Shown here: positions 54,439-62,984 of the stretch, in pieces
Layout of the letters: every line of letters starts with the position of its first letter
How positions within the stretch are numbered: the first letter of the stretch is position 1
Assembly (NCBI GenBank): GCA_029244985.1
Contig: JAQWQD010000033.1
Coordinates: 1 to 64,000, forward strand
From: Gammaproteobacteria bacterium
GTDB taxonomy: Bacteria > Pseudomonadota > Gammaproteobacteria > Pseudomonadales > Pseudohongiellaceae
Length of the DNA: 64,000 nucleotides
Direction of reading: 5' to 3'
Notes under the pieces: generated by a model
Databases searched by the model: none
The model's input: only the letters and a program-made list of their open reading frames with translations
What the model was told of the DNA's origin: nothing
Position numbers and translations under genes: made by a program

Positions 54439-54657
54439 TTAATTGCAGCCGCATCCACCACCGGCGGTATTATCGCCGCCGGACGCTGCTTCCTTACTAA
54501 AAAAGATATGATCATTAAGCGCACTTTCTAGGGCATCTGTGTTCCAGGCCATTTCTTTTCTGGCGAGGTAGCCTCTCTCCCAGGGGCGAACCTGAGAACA
54601 AGCCGATAACAACGCAACAGCCAGAATTATTGTAACTAGAGATCGAGCAGTGGACAT
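54439..54657 (-). CDS. DUF4266 small lipoprotein with Cys-Gly-Cys tail
   Basis: A 72-residue lipoprotein: signal peptide with lipobox LSAC (Cys20), then the conserved VRPWERGYLARKEM of DUF4266, and a Gly/Ala-rich tail ending GGGCGCN with Cys69 and Cys71. It lies 3 bp after tlpA and 37 bp before the DUF3570 gene. The tail cysteines could be the substrate of the thioredoxin-like partner, a metal or heme contact, or a site for crosslinking to the barrel. No function is known. Confidence 0.85.
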   Translation of the reverse strand: MSTARSLVTIILAVALLSACSQVRPWERGYLARKEMAWNTDALESALNDHIFFSKEAASGGDNTAGGGCGCN

Positions 54658-54660
54658 AAA

Positions 54661-55170
54661 CTAATCGCTCGCTAGCACTTTCTTTACTTCTTCTTCGAGA
54701 ATTTCCATATCGCCGCTACGAAAACCCATATGAACAAGTTCGACATTGCCGTCGGGCGAAATTAAATATGAGGAAGGCATGCCAATAACACCAAAGAGTT
54801 CAGCTGCATCTCCTTCGGGGTCCTGAGGGATTAGAAAATCCAAAGGCGTGTCTAATAAGAAATCCAGTCCATCTTCGATTGGGTTGTCCACGTTTATGGC
54901 TATTACTTCCAAGCCTTGATCTTTGTACTTGTGATACATCTCGTTGTATAGCGGAAGAGACAGCACACAAGGAGCGCACCATGACGCCCAAAAATCGATA
55001 AATAGAGTCTTACCCTCGAGGCCTTCAAGGTTTATGTTTGGCTTGTCGGCATAGATAGATGCAAAATCAAAAACAGGGACTTTGTCTCCTTCTTCCACTG
55101 CAAATGTTGTTGACCCAACTAGAACCAATAGAAGAGCAATCGTTGTTTGTATTCGTCGTAAGAGAAGCAT
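54661..55170 (-). CDS. TlpA-type periplasmic thioredoxin-like protein
   Basis: A 169-residue exported thioredoxin-fold protein. Signal peptide to about residue 25 (TTFAVEE), then a TlpA/ResA-like domain with active site WASWCAPC. The cis-proline loop is IGMPSSYLI. Such proteins reduce or exchange disulfides in the periplasm for specific partners. The ATG at 55170 has TTTAGGA upstream at proper distance; an in-frame ATG at 55194 is less likely. It is the first gene of the four-gene cluster ending with apbE and probably keeps the cysteine-tailed lipoprotein reduced. Confidence 0.87.
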   Translation of the reverse strand: MLLLRRIQTTIALLLVLVGSTTFAVEEGDKVPVFDFASIYADKPNINLEGLEGKTLFIDFWASWCAPCVLSLPLYNEMYHKYKDQGLEVIAINVDNPIEDGLDFLLDTPLDFLIPQDPEGDAAELFGVIGMPSSYLISPDGNVELVHMGFRSGDMEILEEEVKKVLASD

Positions 55171-55333
55171 GTTATTCTGTCCTAAATCGTGCATTAATCA
55201 TCTGTAAGGGTGCGAAATCCACCTTATTCTGCTTATTTCGGCTATTCTGTCGTAAGTTACGCAATATTTTGATCGAAGCGATGTTGACTATAACGTACGA
55301 ACTTAAAAGGCGTCTACTTAATAAGTTCATCAA

Positions 55334-56479
55334 TTAGGCTGGATTCGGAAAGGGTTCGCCCAGGTTCCTTAGCATTTTTTGCCAGCGACGCCTTTGAATC
55401 TTGAGACTATATTGTACCTCTTTGTATTTGTCCCTGACCTGTAACTGATCCCAATGCTCCAATGACCGTTGGATTTTCTTTCCTTTAGCTTCATACCAAG
55501 CTTGGCGATGATCGGTCCATAGTTGGAGTGTTTTCAAAAATTGTTCATATTCTTGTTCGAGACATAAACGCCAGTTTTCAGGAATGTTGAGTAATTCACA
55601 ACGCTCGGTCGCAATTCGATATTGCATTTCCAGTTTTGCTTCCTCAATTTGTGCCAGAGTAGAGCGCTTTAAATCTTGAGTTAAACCAACGAGAGAACAA
55701 AGTCTTATCATCCATTTGGTTGGGTCATAGTGCCACCACTTAACACCATTTCGATAATCCCATTGAAAGGTATGATGATAGTTATGATAACCCTCACCAT
55801 AAGTTATTAGCGCTAACCATGAATTATCTCTTGCTGAACTGCTATCACTATAGGTTTGTTGCCCCCACATATGGGCTAAAGAATTAATCAGGTACGTGGC
55901 ATGCTGGCTTAGTACTAAGCGCAATAACCCCCCTAGTAGCAAACAGGCGATGATGTCGCCATGCAGATAGCCTAGAAATGCAGGGACACCTATGTTGGTA
56001 ATAAGGACCAGTTTTAAATAATGAGCATGTTGCCAGCAAACAATAGGATCTTCCCGTAAGTCTTTAACATTGGAGAAATCGTTTGTCGCACTTTTGTAGT
56101 CCCTTAATATCCATCCAATATGTGAAAACCAAAACCCTTTACCTGCTGAGTAGGGGTCTCGATCATTATTGTCGACATATCGGTGATGTCTCCTGTGATC
56201 TGACACCCAATGCAATATATCATTTTGCACTGCACAGGCGCCGCCAATTGCAAAAATAAAACGGAGAAAGGGGTGCGCGCGGTAGGTTTTGTGCGACCAG
56301 AGCCTGTGATAGCCCCCAGTAATAGACATTCCACAAAATGCCATTAACAAGATAAACACCATCCACTCATAGAGATCATAGCCATAAAAGTAGCCATAGA
56401 GTGGTACCAGAGTAATTGCGAATACCGGGGTTGTTATGAAGAGCACCGTATTGGTCCAGTTAATCGGGGCTTTGTCCAT
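55334..56479 (-). CDS. Membrane fatty acid (acyl-CoA) desaturase
   Basis: A 381-residue di-iron desaturase that introduces a double bond, probably delta-9, into acyl chains. Three His boxes: HRLWSHKTYRAH, HRRHHRYVD and EGYHNYHHTFQ. There are four hydrophobic segments (about 8-50 and 130-190). The first 280 residues match the stearoyl-CoA desaturase type; the last 100 are a charged, Trp-rich helical tail. It is a single gene, divergent from slyX across 222 bp. Oxygen and an electron donor are required, and that donor is not obvious nearby. Confidence 0.88.
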   Translation of the reverse strand: MDKAPINWTNTVLFITTPVFAITLVPLYGYFYGYDLYEWMVFILLMAFCGMSITGGYHRLWSHKTYRAHPFLRFIFAIGGACAVQNDILHWVSDHRRHHRYVDNNDRDPYSAGKGFWFSHIGWILRDYKSATNDFSNVKDLREDPIVCWQHAHYLKLVLITNIGVPAFLGYLHGDIIACLLLGGLLRLVLSQHATYLINSLAHMWGQQTYSDSSSARDNSWLALITYGEGYHNYHHTFQWDYRNGVKWWHYDPTKWMIRLCSLVGLTQDLKRSTLAQIEEAKLEMQYRIATERCELLNIPENWRLCLEQEYEQFLKTLQLWTDHRQAWYEAKGKKIQRSLEHWDQLQVRDKYKEVQYSLKIQRRRWQKMLRNLGEPFPNPA

Positions 56480-56701
56480 GCTTGGATTTTCCTTAGCTGA
56501 TGCAATTATAGCTTGGCTGATTGAGTTGAGCTTCGAGTATAGTATCGTTAATCAGCATACTTTAGGTTACTAAGTAATTAGTATCGATTAATGAATTAGA
56601 AAGGTTAATACACCTTTGTAATATCCAGCAAGAAAGAAGTTGATTATTAGTTGAGGGATTATCATAAGCAGAGTCATTGAATAAAGATAATGGAGTAGAT
56701 T

Positions 56702-56914
56702 ATGGACAAAAAACTTATTGACCTTGAGAGTAAATTCAGTTTTCAAGAAGATTTATTGAATGAGTTGAATAATGCAGTAGTAAGGCAGCAGAAACAGATT
56801 AACCATCTCATTCAAGACGTATCGCAGATTAAGTCTCATATATTAGAAATTGTTGACAGTCAGTCAGTTTCTGGAGGACAAGATTCTAAAAATGAAATAC
56901 CTCCTCATTATTAG
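56702..56914 (+). CDS. slyX: SlyX family protein
   Basis: A 70-residue coiled-coil protein. A heptad pattern runs from about residue 3 to 50 (LIDLESKFSFQEDLLNELNNAVVRQQKQI), and the C-terminus ends PPHY as in E. coli SlyX. Function is not known. The start has AATGGAG 10 bases upstream. It converges with the TauE-like gene. Confidence 0.9.
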   Translation: MDKKLIDLESKFSFQEDLLNELNNAVVRQQKQINHLIQDVSQIKSHILEIVDSQSVSGGQDSKNEIPPHY

Positions 56915-56956
56915 ATAGGCTCTTTACTACTTTTGGATTTGAAAAATGATCCAATT

Positions 56957-57715
56957 TTAGAAAAGAAATCCGCCGATTACTGCACAGAGTGTCATTGCAA
57001 AAAGAAACCATTTTATACTCTCTTGGGAAGCCTTAACGGCTACCTTTACTGCCAAGTGAGCGCCGGCCATAGATCCGATTGCAAGAATAATTCCCGGAGC
57101 CCACCACACTTGATCGAATACGATGAATATCCCTACTGCTGCTACCGTGAATGCTAAAGCGCAGGCCATTTTCAAAGCATTGGCTCTTATTAAGTCGTAA
57201 CGTAGACCGCCAGAAAGTGCAGCTAACAGGATGAATCCAACTCCTGCTTGAATAAAGCCGCCATATAGCCCGGCTGCGAATAGGCCCCACCAGGCCCCGG
57301 GATGGTCTGTCGGAGATTTCGTCGGCGTCCCGGGAGGAGGAGCTATGAAATCGGGTTTTATAAGAATGATCACAGACATTGTAAGAATGGTGCCTAACAA
57401 GATTGGTTTCAAAAAGGAGTTTGGAATTACTGCAGCGACGACCGCCCCGATAATGCCACCTATAACTGTAGGTATGAGAATCGGAATTATGGCGGGCCGG
57501 TCTAAAGTGTCATGCTTATCGTATCCGGCTACTCCGACTATAGACTGCATTAAAATTGCAACGCGATTAGTTCCATTAGCGATGTCCGCCGGCAGGCCAA
57601 ACATCATTAGAGCAGGTAGGGTCAAGTTGGACCCACCACCTGCGACAGTGTTAATACCGCCAGCGATAAAACCCGTTAAACTGAGAATTGCTATTGAAAA
57701 AAGGTCTAGTTGCAA
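56957..57715 (-). CDS. TauE/SafE-family membrane permease
   Basis: A 252-residue protein with seven to eight hydrophobic helices. The opening GFIAGGINTVAGGGSNLTLPALMMFGLP and the mid-repeat AAGLYGGFIQAGVGFILLAALSGG are the two family half-repeats. Members export sulfite, sulfoacetate or other organosulfonates, or have unknown substrates. The TTG at 57715, with AAAGGA at the right distance, gives a normal N-terminus; a TTG further upstream at 57814 would add 33 residues rich in Cys and basic residues that do not fit the family. Confidence 0.85.
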   Translation of the reverse strand: MQLDLFSIAILSLTGFIAGGINTVAGGGSNLTLPALMMFGLPADIANGTNRVAILMQSIVGVAGYDKHDTLDRPAIIPILIPTVIGGIIGAVVAAVIPNSFLKPILLGTILTMSVIILIKPDFIAPPPGTPTKSPTDHPGAWWGLFAAGLYGGFIQAGVGFILLAALSGGLRYDLIRANALKMACALAFTVAAVGIFIVFDQVWWAPGIILAIGSMAGAHLAVKVAVKASQESIKWFLFAMTLCAVIGGFLF

Positions 57716-58321
57716 GGAAATTCCTTTGAATTTGTGTTGGGTGATGCGTTTTATGTTACGGCAAGCATGGCAAAAGCAAATTTTGGGTGCTCTTGGCTCA
57801 AAAATACCCTGCAAAAGAATCTAAAACTATGCGCATTAAAAATTTCTTTTATAAGGTTAGTTAATAGACTTTGGAGTCAGTCGTACTTTACTAGGATAAG
57901 TAACTGAATTTACTTATTTATTTGTTAATATTATAACCTAATTTCAGTGCTGCTATTAAATATTTCTATGGGGAATTAAAGCCGGCTATTGAATTACTAG
58001 TATTAGAACCGACAAGTTCATAAATTTGCGTGTTTCTGTTTGGTCTATGGAAATTAAGAATCCGTCAACTCAACCACCCTTCCCAAATTATCTATCTACA
58101 AATTTGCAAAGTGCGGCGTTCGCCACAATGAAAGGAGGATCGATTTGGGAAATAGTGCAAACAGCTGAAACATTATGGATTTGCCATTTGTGTTTTGTAG
58201 TTCTTACTGATTTGCCGAAACAATATAGAAATTTCAAGAGAAATGCGAAATGGGTTTTGCTAAGAGGTTATCGTACAATGCGGTTGCATAGTCATGCACA
58301 AGGGTAGGGTTAGAGGACAAT
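57716..58321. other. 606-bp gap with one doubtful small ORF
   Basis: The gap between the TauE-like gene and nadE is AT-rich (for example 57900-57960). A frame at 58047-58307 (86 codons, ATG) ends 14 bp before nadE. Its product has no domain I recognise but is not obviously random in composition (WEIVQTAETLWICHLC). An AAAGGAGG at about 58131-58139 lies inside it. The rest shows no RNA gene. Confidence 0.4.
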
Positions 58322-59971
58322 ATGGCGCAGCAATTAACTATAGTTATGGCGCAGCTCAATTTTTTAGTTGGCGATATAGATGGAAATACAGATTTAGTTA
58401 TAGCTAGTGCGCGACGGGCGATTTCTGAGCAATCTGCAGACATGATTGTTTTTCCGGAGCTCACGCTGGTTGGGTATCCCCCTGAAGATTTATTGCTTCG
58501 GCCTAGTTTGCAAGTGCGCGTAGAAAAGGCGCTAGCTAAAATTCTAGCTGCAAACTTGGATATTTTTTTAGTCCTAGGATATCCCTTCAGGCAATCAGCT
58601 AAGTTATATAATGCCCTTAGCGTCATAAAAAAGCGTGAATGTTTAGGTGTTTATTTAAAGCAATGTCTTCCTAACTACCAGGTATTTGATGAGCATCGTT
58701 ATTTTTCGCCCGGTTCAGATCCTCTTGTTCTGGAGCTCTTGGGTACCCGTTGTGCATTTACTATTTGCGAAGATTTATGGGAATCAGGCCCAATTCAACA
58801 AACAAAAAGTGCTGGCGCGCAGCTTGCCGTGAATATCAATGCATCGCCGTTTCATATTAATAAACTCGTTGAGCGAAAGGAGCTATTAAGCAAGCGTTGC
58901 AAGCAGGCGGGTTTCCCGATTCTTTATGTAAATCTTATTGGCGGCCAAGATGAATTAGTTTTCGATGGTGGGTCAATGGCGGCAAATGCGGAAGGAGAAT
59001 GTTGTTTTCAAGCACCAAGCTATGTTGAAGGCCTTTATCCACTAAAAATATTGGTAAGCCAGGATGGTCGTATTGAGATTCCATATAAAAGTATTGCTAA
59101 CGACCTCGATCTTGAAGCAGATGTTTATCAAAGTTTGGTATTAGGTGTTAGGGATTACGTAAACAAAAACAAATTTAAAGGAGTGGTGCTGGGGTTGTCG
59201 GGAGGAATCGATTCTGCGCTAACTCTTGCCATAGCAGTTGACGCTCTCGGAAGCGATAGAGTTCAAGCGGTAATGATGCCCTTTGAATTTACGTCTCAGC
59301 TCAGTTTAGATGTTGCCGCTAAGCAAGCGAAAAAACTTGGAGTTAATTATCAAGTTATTGCTATAAATGAAATTTATCATTCTTTTATCGATGCTTTATC
59401 TGAGGAGTTTGCGGGAACTGCAGTTGATGTCAGTGAGCAGAACATTCAAGCCCGTGCTCGCGGCGTTTTGTTAATGGCAATTTCGAATAAGCAAGGGTTA
59501 TTGGTTTTAACGACAGGCAACAAAAGTGAAATTGCAGTGGGATATTCAACGCTCTATGGCGATATGGCAGGTGGGTTTGATGTTTTGAAAGATGTATCAA
59601 AAACACTAGTTTATAAACTTGCTAATTACAGAAATAACTCGTTCTTGCAGCAAAGAGAAGAAATTATTCCACAATTGGTTATAGATAGAGCGCCGTCTGC
59701 TGAACTTGCGCCAAACCAGGTCGATCAAGATAGTCTTCCTGATTATGAAGTCTTGGATCAGATCCTGGAACTTTATATTGAAAAAGATCGAAGTGCGGAA
59801 GATATAATAAAGCATGGTTTTGCGGAAGATATTGTGCGGCGAATTCTAAGATTAGTGGATCTGAACGAATATAAGCGGCGGCAGAGTCCTGTGGGCGTGC
59901 GTTTAACAGAAAGAGGGTTTGGTCGTGACAGACGTTATCCGATTACTAATGCTTGGCTTATTGGGGAATAA
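58322..59971 (+). CDS. nadE: Glutamine-dependent NAD+ synthetase
   Basis: A 549-residue enzyme for the last step of NAD synthesis. The N-terminal nitrilase-like glutaminase domain (1-250) has the Glu of ELTLVGYPPEDL, a Lys in YLKQCLPNYQVFDEHRYF and the Cys of TICEDLW. The C-terminal synthetase domain has the PP-loop LGLSGGIDSALTLAIA and LTTGNKSEIAVGY. Ammonia from glutamine reaches the second site internally. With nadD at 23778, the window holds two successive steps of the pathway. Convergent with bamD. Confidence 0.95.
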   Translation: MAQQLTIVMAQLNFLVGDIDGNTDLVIASARRAISEQSADMIVFPELTLVGYPPEDLLLRPSLQVRVEKALAKILAANLDIFLVLGYPFRQSAKLYNALSVIKKRECLGVYLKQCLPNYQVFDEHRYFSPGSDPLVLELLGTRCAFTICEDLWESGPIQQTKSAGAQLAVNINASPFHINKLVERKELLSKRCKQAGFPILYVNLIGGQDELVFDGGSMAANAEGECCFQAPSYVEGLYPLKILVSQDGRIEIPYKSIANDLDLEADVYQSLVLGVRDYVNKNKFKGVVLGLSGGIDSALTLAIAVDALGSDRVQAVMMPFEFTSQLSLDVAAKQAKKLGVNYQVIAINEIYHSFIDALSEEFAGTAVDVSEQNIQARARGVLLMAISNKQGLLVLTTGNKSEIAVGYSTLYGDMAGGFDVLKDVSKTLVYKLANYRNNSFLQQREEIIPQLVIDRAPSAELAPNQVDQDSLPDYEVLDQILELYIEKDRSAEDIIKHGFAEDIVRRILRLVDLNEYKRRQSPVGVRLTERGFGRDRRYPITNAWLIGE

Positions 59972-60099
59972 GAACCTAAGAATCTCGTTTTATATTAGCT
60001 TGAATTAATGCATTACTGATCTAAGACTCAGGCCTCCTTACAAGACTGCATTATGTTATGGCGGTTTGTGTCGTGACCTAGTGTTTGTAATCTTTTTGA

Positions 60100-61092
60100 C
60101 TACTCTAAAACACCTAAAGTAATAATGCTCAGCAGGGAGCGCTCTTCTTCAGGTGTTTCAATATCTTGCTGATCGTTAATTATTTGTTGGCTACCGGATG
60201 TTAGCGGTCTTTGTGTAGGTGCTAATGGAGGATCAACCGCATTATCGCCGACTAAGCCAAAAGTAACTGTGTACAGCAATGAAGGGTTGGTAATTTCAGT
60301 TCGAATGATGAAGTCGTTGTCTGAGTCTATTGAGGCATGTTCAGGATAATTTTCCCTAAGTAAGGCAAGGGAAGTATCTGCTAACTCATTTAGGCCGAGG
60401 CGTAGATAACACTCCGTCATAATCGCGACGCCATCAGCTATAGCTGGGGTTCCTTGAAAGTTTTCGACCACATATTGTGCTCTTCGAAGAGCTGCGATAT
60501 AAGCGCGACGCTCGAGATAGTAATTGGCCACATGTACTTCGTATCTCGCTAGATTATTGCGTAAATAGATCATTCGAGCTCGAGCATCACCCGAATAGAC
60601 ACTGTCTGGGTAAAGAGCCAATAGTTGAGCAAAATCATTAAAAGATTCTTGCGCTCGACCTGGGTCGCGCTTGGTATGATCGATGGGCAGAAACCTATTA
60701 AAAATACCGCCACCATCTACAAACGATGAGAGTCCTCGCATGTAGTAGGCATAATCTATGTTTTCATTATCGGGGTGGAGGCGAACGAACCGGTCGGCTG
60801 CTGCGCGGGCTGCCTCCATGTCTTCGTTTTGGTAGTAGGCGTAGACAATTTCAATTTGCGACTGTGCTGCGAATCGGCCAAATGGGAAACGTGATTCTAA
60901 TGCCTGATACGTAGAAATAGCGCCGCGGAAGTTTTGGCCGTTTAGCTGTTCAAGGGCTCTTTCATAGAATTGTTCCTCTGTCGAAAGACCGGAAAATTCA
61001 TCAGCGTCTTCGTCATCTCCAAACAGGCTGCAGCCTCCCAGGGCTAAGCCAAGGATGAGAGTGACAATTACCTTCTTCGAGCGTGAATTCAA
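60100..61092 (-). CDS. bamD: Outer-membrane assembly lipoprotein BamD
   Basis: An essential subunit of the BAM complex that folds outer-membrane barrels. About 330 residues: lipobox LGGC (Cys21) after an SRSKK n-region, then tetratricopeptide-like repeats (YERALEQLNGQNFRGAISTYQALESRFPFG, ENIDYAYYMRGLSSF, ESFNDFAQLLALYPDS). The C-terminal 80 residues are extended, as in Pseudomonas BamD. The start is set at TTG 61092, which gives a regular lipoprotein signal and has GAAGG upstream; ATG at 61158 would add 22 residues. It is divergent from rluD, the standard arrangement. Confidence 0.9.
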   Translation of the reverse strand: MNSRSKKVIVTLILGLALGGCSLFGDDEDADEFSGLSTEEQFYERALEQLNGQNFRGAISTYQALESRFPFGRFAAQSQIEIVYAYYQNEDMEAARAAADRFVRLHPDNENIDYAYYMRGLSSFVDGGGIFNRFLPIDHTKRDPGRAQESFNDFAQLLALYPDSVYSGDARARMIYLRNNLARYEVHVANYYLERRAYIAALRRAQYVVENFQGTPAIADGVAIMTECYLRLGLNELADTSLALLRENYPEHASIDSDNDFIIRTEITNPSLLYTVTFGLVGDNAVDPPLAPTQRPLTSGSQQIINDQQDIETPEEERSLLSIITLGVLE

Positions 61093-61241
61093 CCCTTTAC
61101 CTTCACTGACTGCTTTGCTGGAGTCCGTATTTAACCATAGAGAGGCGTTCAAACCCATAGTCGCATAACCTTGACGTTGTGTATTTTCTCTTCGGCAGAA
61201 CTCTTGAAGTCCCGCTCGACCGATAATCGAGCTATCATGGC

Positions 61242-62216
61242 ATGATGTCAGCTCACATCTCTTTGTCGGCAGAGGTACCAGAAGACCTAGCAGGTAATCG
61301 GTTAGACCAGGTTGCGGCTCGATTGTTTCCTGAATATTCTCGTGCACGACTACAATCTTGGATCAAAGATGGCAGCTTACGGGTAAATGCTCAATCCCTG
61401 CGACCTAGAGATCGTCTAAAAACTGGGGATCTCCTTCAAATCGAAGTGAAACTTGTTTCGAGTGAGCAATTTCTTCCTCAGCCGATTCAACTCGACATCA
61501 TTTTTGAGGATAAAGACTTAGTAATCTTGAATAAGCCTGCGAACCTTGTGGTTCACCCTGCGGCTGGTCACTGGCAAGGAACATTATTGAATGGTCTGCT
61601 TCATGCCTATCCTGAATTAGAAGCTATTCCGAGAGCAGGGATTGTTCACAGGCTAGATAAAGACACTACTGGTCTCATGGTGGTCGCTAAAAATCTTCAA
61701 AGTCACAGCATTCTTGTGCAGCAACTGCAAGAGCGTTCCGTCGAGCGGGAGTATGAGGCTATCGTTCACGGTGTATTGACTGGCGGTGGCATCATTGATG
61801 CGCCGCTAGGCAGACATCCGGTGAATCGAAAGAAAAAGGCAGTTATAGTAAAAGGTAAGGATTCTATTACTCACTATCGAGTTTTGCAGAGGTTTCGTTC
61901 TCATACCCATGTCCAGCTAAATTTACAGACAGGAAGAACTCATCAGATTAGAGTGCATATGACTCACATAAATCATTCTTTGGTTGGAGATCCTCTCTAC
62001 GGAGGTCGATTGCAGTTACCTACCGCTTGCAGTGAGGAACTCGAGCAAAATTTACGAAATTTTAAACGACAAGCGTTACATGCGAGACGCTTAGCACTTG
62101 TTCATCCAACTTCTGAGCGAAAACTGTCATGGGAAGTCGTGGCGCCTGATGATTTTCAGCAATTGTTATCAGCAATAAAAAATGATTTTAGAATTATTGA
62201 GGGACTAGGTGAGTAA
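61242..62216 (+). CDS. rluD: 23S rRNA pseudouridine synthase RluD
   Basis: A 324-residue enzyme that makes pseudouridines 1911, 1915 and 1917 in 23S rRNA. An N-terminal S4 RNA-binding domain (about 15-75), then the RluA-type catalytic domain with GIVHRLDKDTTGLMVVAK holding the catalytic Asp (near residue 142) and LQTGRTHQIRVHMTHI. Its product U1915 is further methylated by RlmH. Two adjacent ATGs (61242 and 61245) exist. The stop overlaps the pgeF start by 8 bp. Confidence 0.95.
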   Translation: MMSAHISLSAEVPEDLAGNRLDQVAARLFPEYSRARLQSWIKDGSLRVNAQSLRPRDRLKTGDLLQIEVKLVSSEQFLPQPIQLDIIFEDKDLVILNKPANLVVHPAAGHWQGTLLNGLLHAYPELEAIPRAGIVHRLDKDTTGLMVVAKNLQSHSILVQQLQERSVEREYEAIVHGVLTGGGIIDAPLGRHPVNRKKKAVIVKGKDSITHYRVLQRFRSHTHVQLNLQTGRTHQIRVHMTHINHSLVGDPLYGGRLQLPTACSEELEQNLRNFKRQALHARRLALVHPTSERKLSWEVVAPDDFQQLLSAIKNDFRIIEGLGE

Positions 62217-62976
62217 TTTAGAATTTATTCATGCTAACTGGTCGGCTCCGAAAAATGTGCGAGCAGTAATGAGTTTACGTAAAGGCGGAATAAGCAAGCC
62301 CCCATACGCAAATCTAAATCTCGCCTGCCATGTTGGAGACAATTTATTTGCTGTTGCAGGTAATCTTGATTTACTGCGGGAAGCACTGATGCTAGATCTT
62401 GGTTATCAATGGTTAGATCAAGTTCATAGTGCCGATGTGATCGAAATAGAATCCGCTAGTGCGAAAATTAAAGCCGATGGTTTAATAACGAGAGAGCCAC
62501 GTAACGCCTGCTGTGTTTTAACGGCGGACTGTTTGCCGGTAATGTTTGCGAACAAAGAAGGAACTGAAGTTGCAGTTGCCCATGCAGGCTGGCGAGGCTT
62601 GCAAGCCGGGATACTTAAAAACACAATAGCTAAAATGACCAGTGACCCAAATGACATAATGGCTTGGATGGGGCCTGCTATAGGGCCTTGTCATTACGAA
62701 GTTGGAATCGAAGTTAAAGAGTCGTTTAGAGCAAGTGCTGCGACCCAAGAAGAACTTAATCTGGTTGAGAGTTCGTTTGCTGAATCGGACCTTGAAGGAA
62801 AGTTTTATATGAATCTCTATCTATTGGCGCGGAGGCAATTATTAGCTATGGGAGTTTCTTCTGTGAGCGGAGGAGATCATTGTACCCATTGTGAGGAAGA
62901 CAAATTTTACTCCTATCGTAGAGATGGCAAAACAGGGCGTATGGCCAGCATAATATTTTTTCAAGAAGCCTTTTAA
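62209..62976 (+). CDS. pgeF: Peptidoglycan-editing/purine nucleoside phosphorylase-like protein
   Basis: A 255-residue YfiH-type protein. The conserved metal/active residues are in CVLTADCLPVMF (Cys and Asp) and VAHAGWRGL (His), with GPAIGPCHYEVG near residue 155 and CTHCEEDKFYSYRRDG at the C-terminus. Family members have been described as polyphenol oxidases, as purine nucleoside phosphorylases and as factors that keep wrong amino acids out of peptidoglycan. Start GTG at 62209 overlaps rluD by 8 bp. BamD/RluD/PgeF adjacency is common. Confidence 0.9.
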   Translation: MSNLEFIHANWSAPKNVRAVMSLRKGGISKPPYANLNLACHVGDNLFAVAGNLDLLREALMLDLGYQWLDQVHSADVIEIESASAKIKADGLITREPRNACCVLTADCLPVMFANKEGTEVAVAHAGWRGLQAGILKNTIAKMTSDPNDIMAWMGPAIGPCHYEVGIEVKESFRASAATQEELNLVESSFAESDLEGKFYMNLYLLARRQLLAMGVSSVSGGDHCTHCEEDKFYSYRRDGKTGRMASIIFFQEAF

Positions 62977-62984
62977 ACAACACT

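Noticed and set aside
56933-57157. 74-codon plus-strand ORF with many cysteines after slyX
   Set aside because: It is antisense to the TauE-like permease and its composition follows from that gene.
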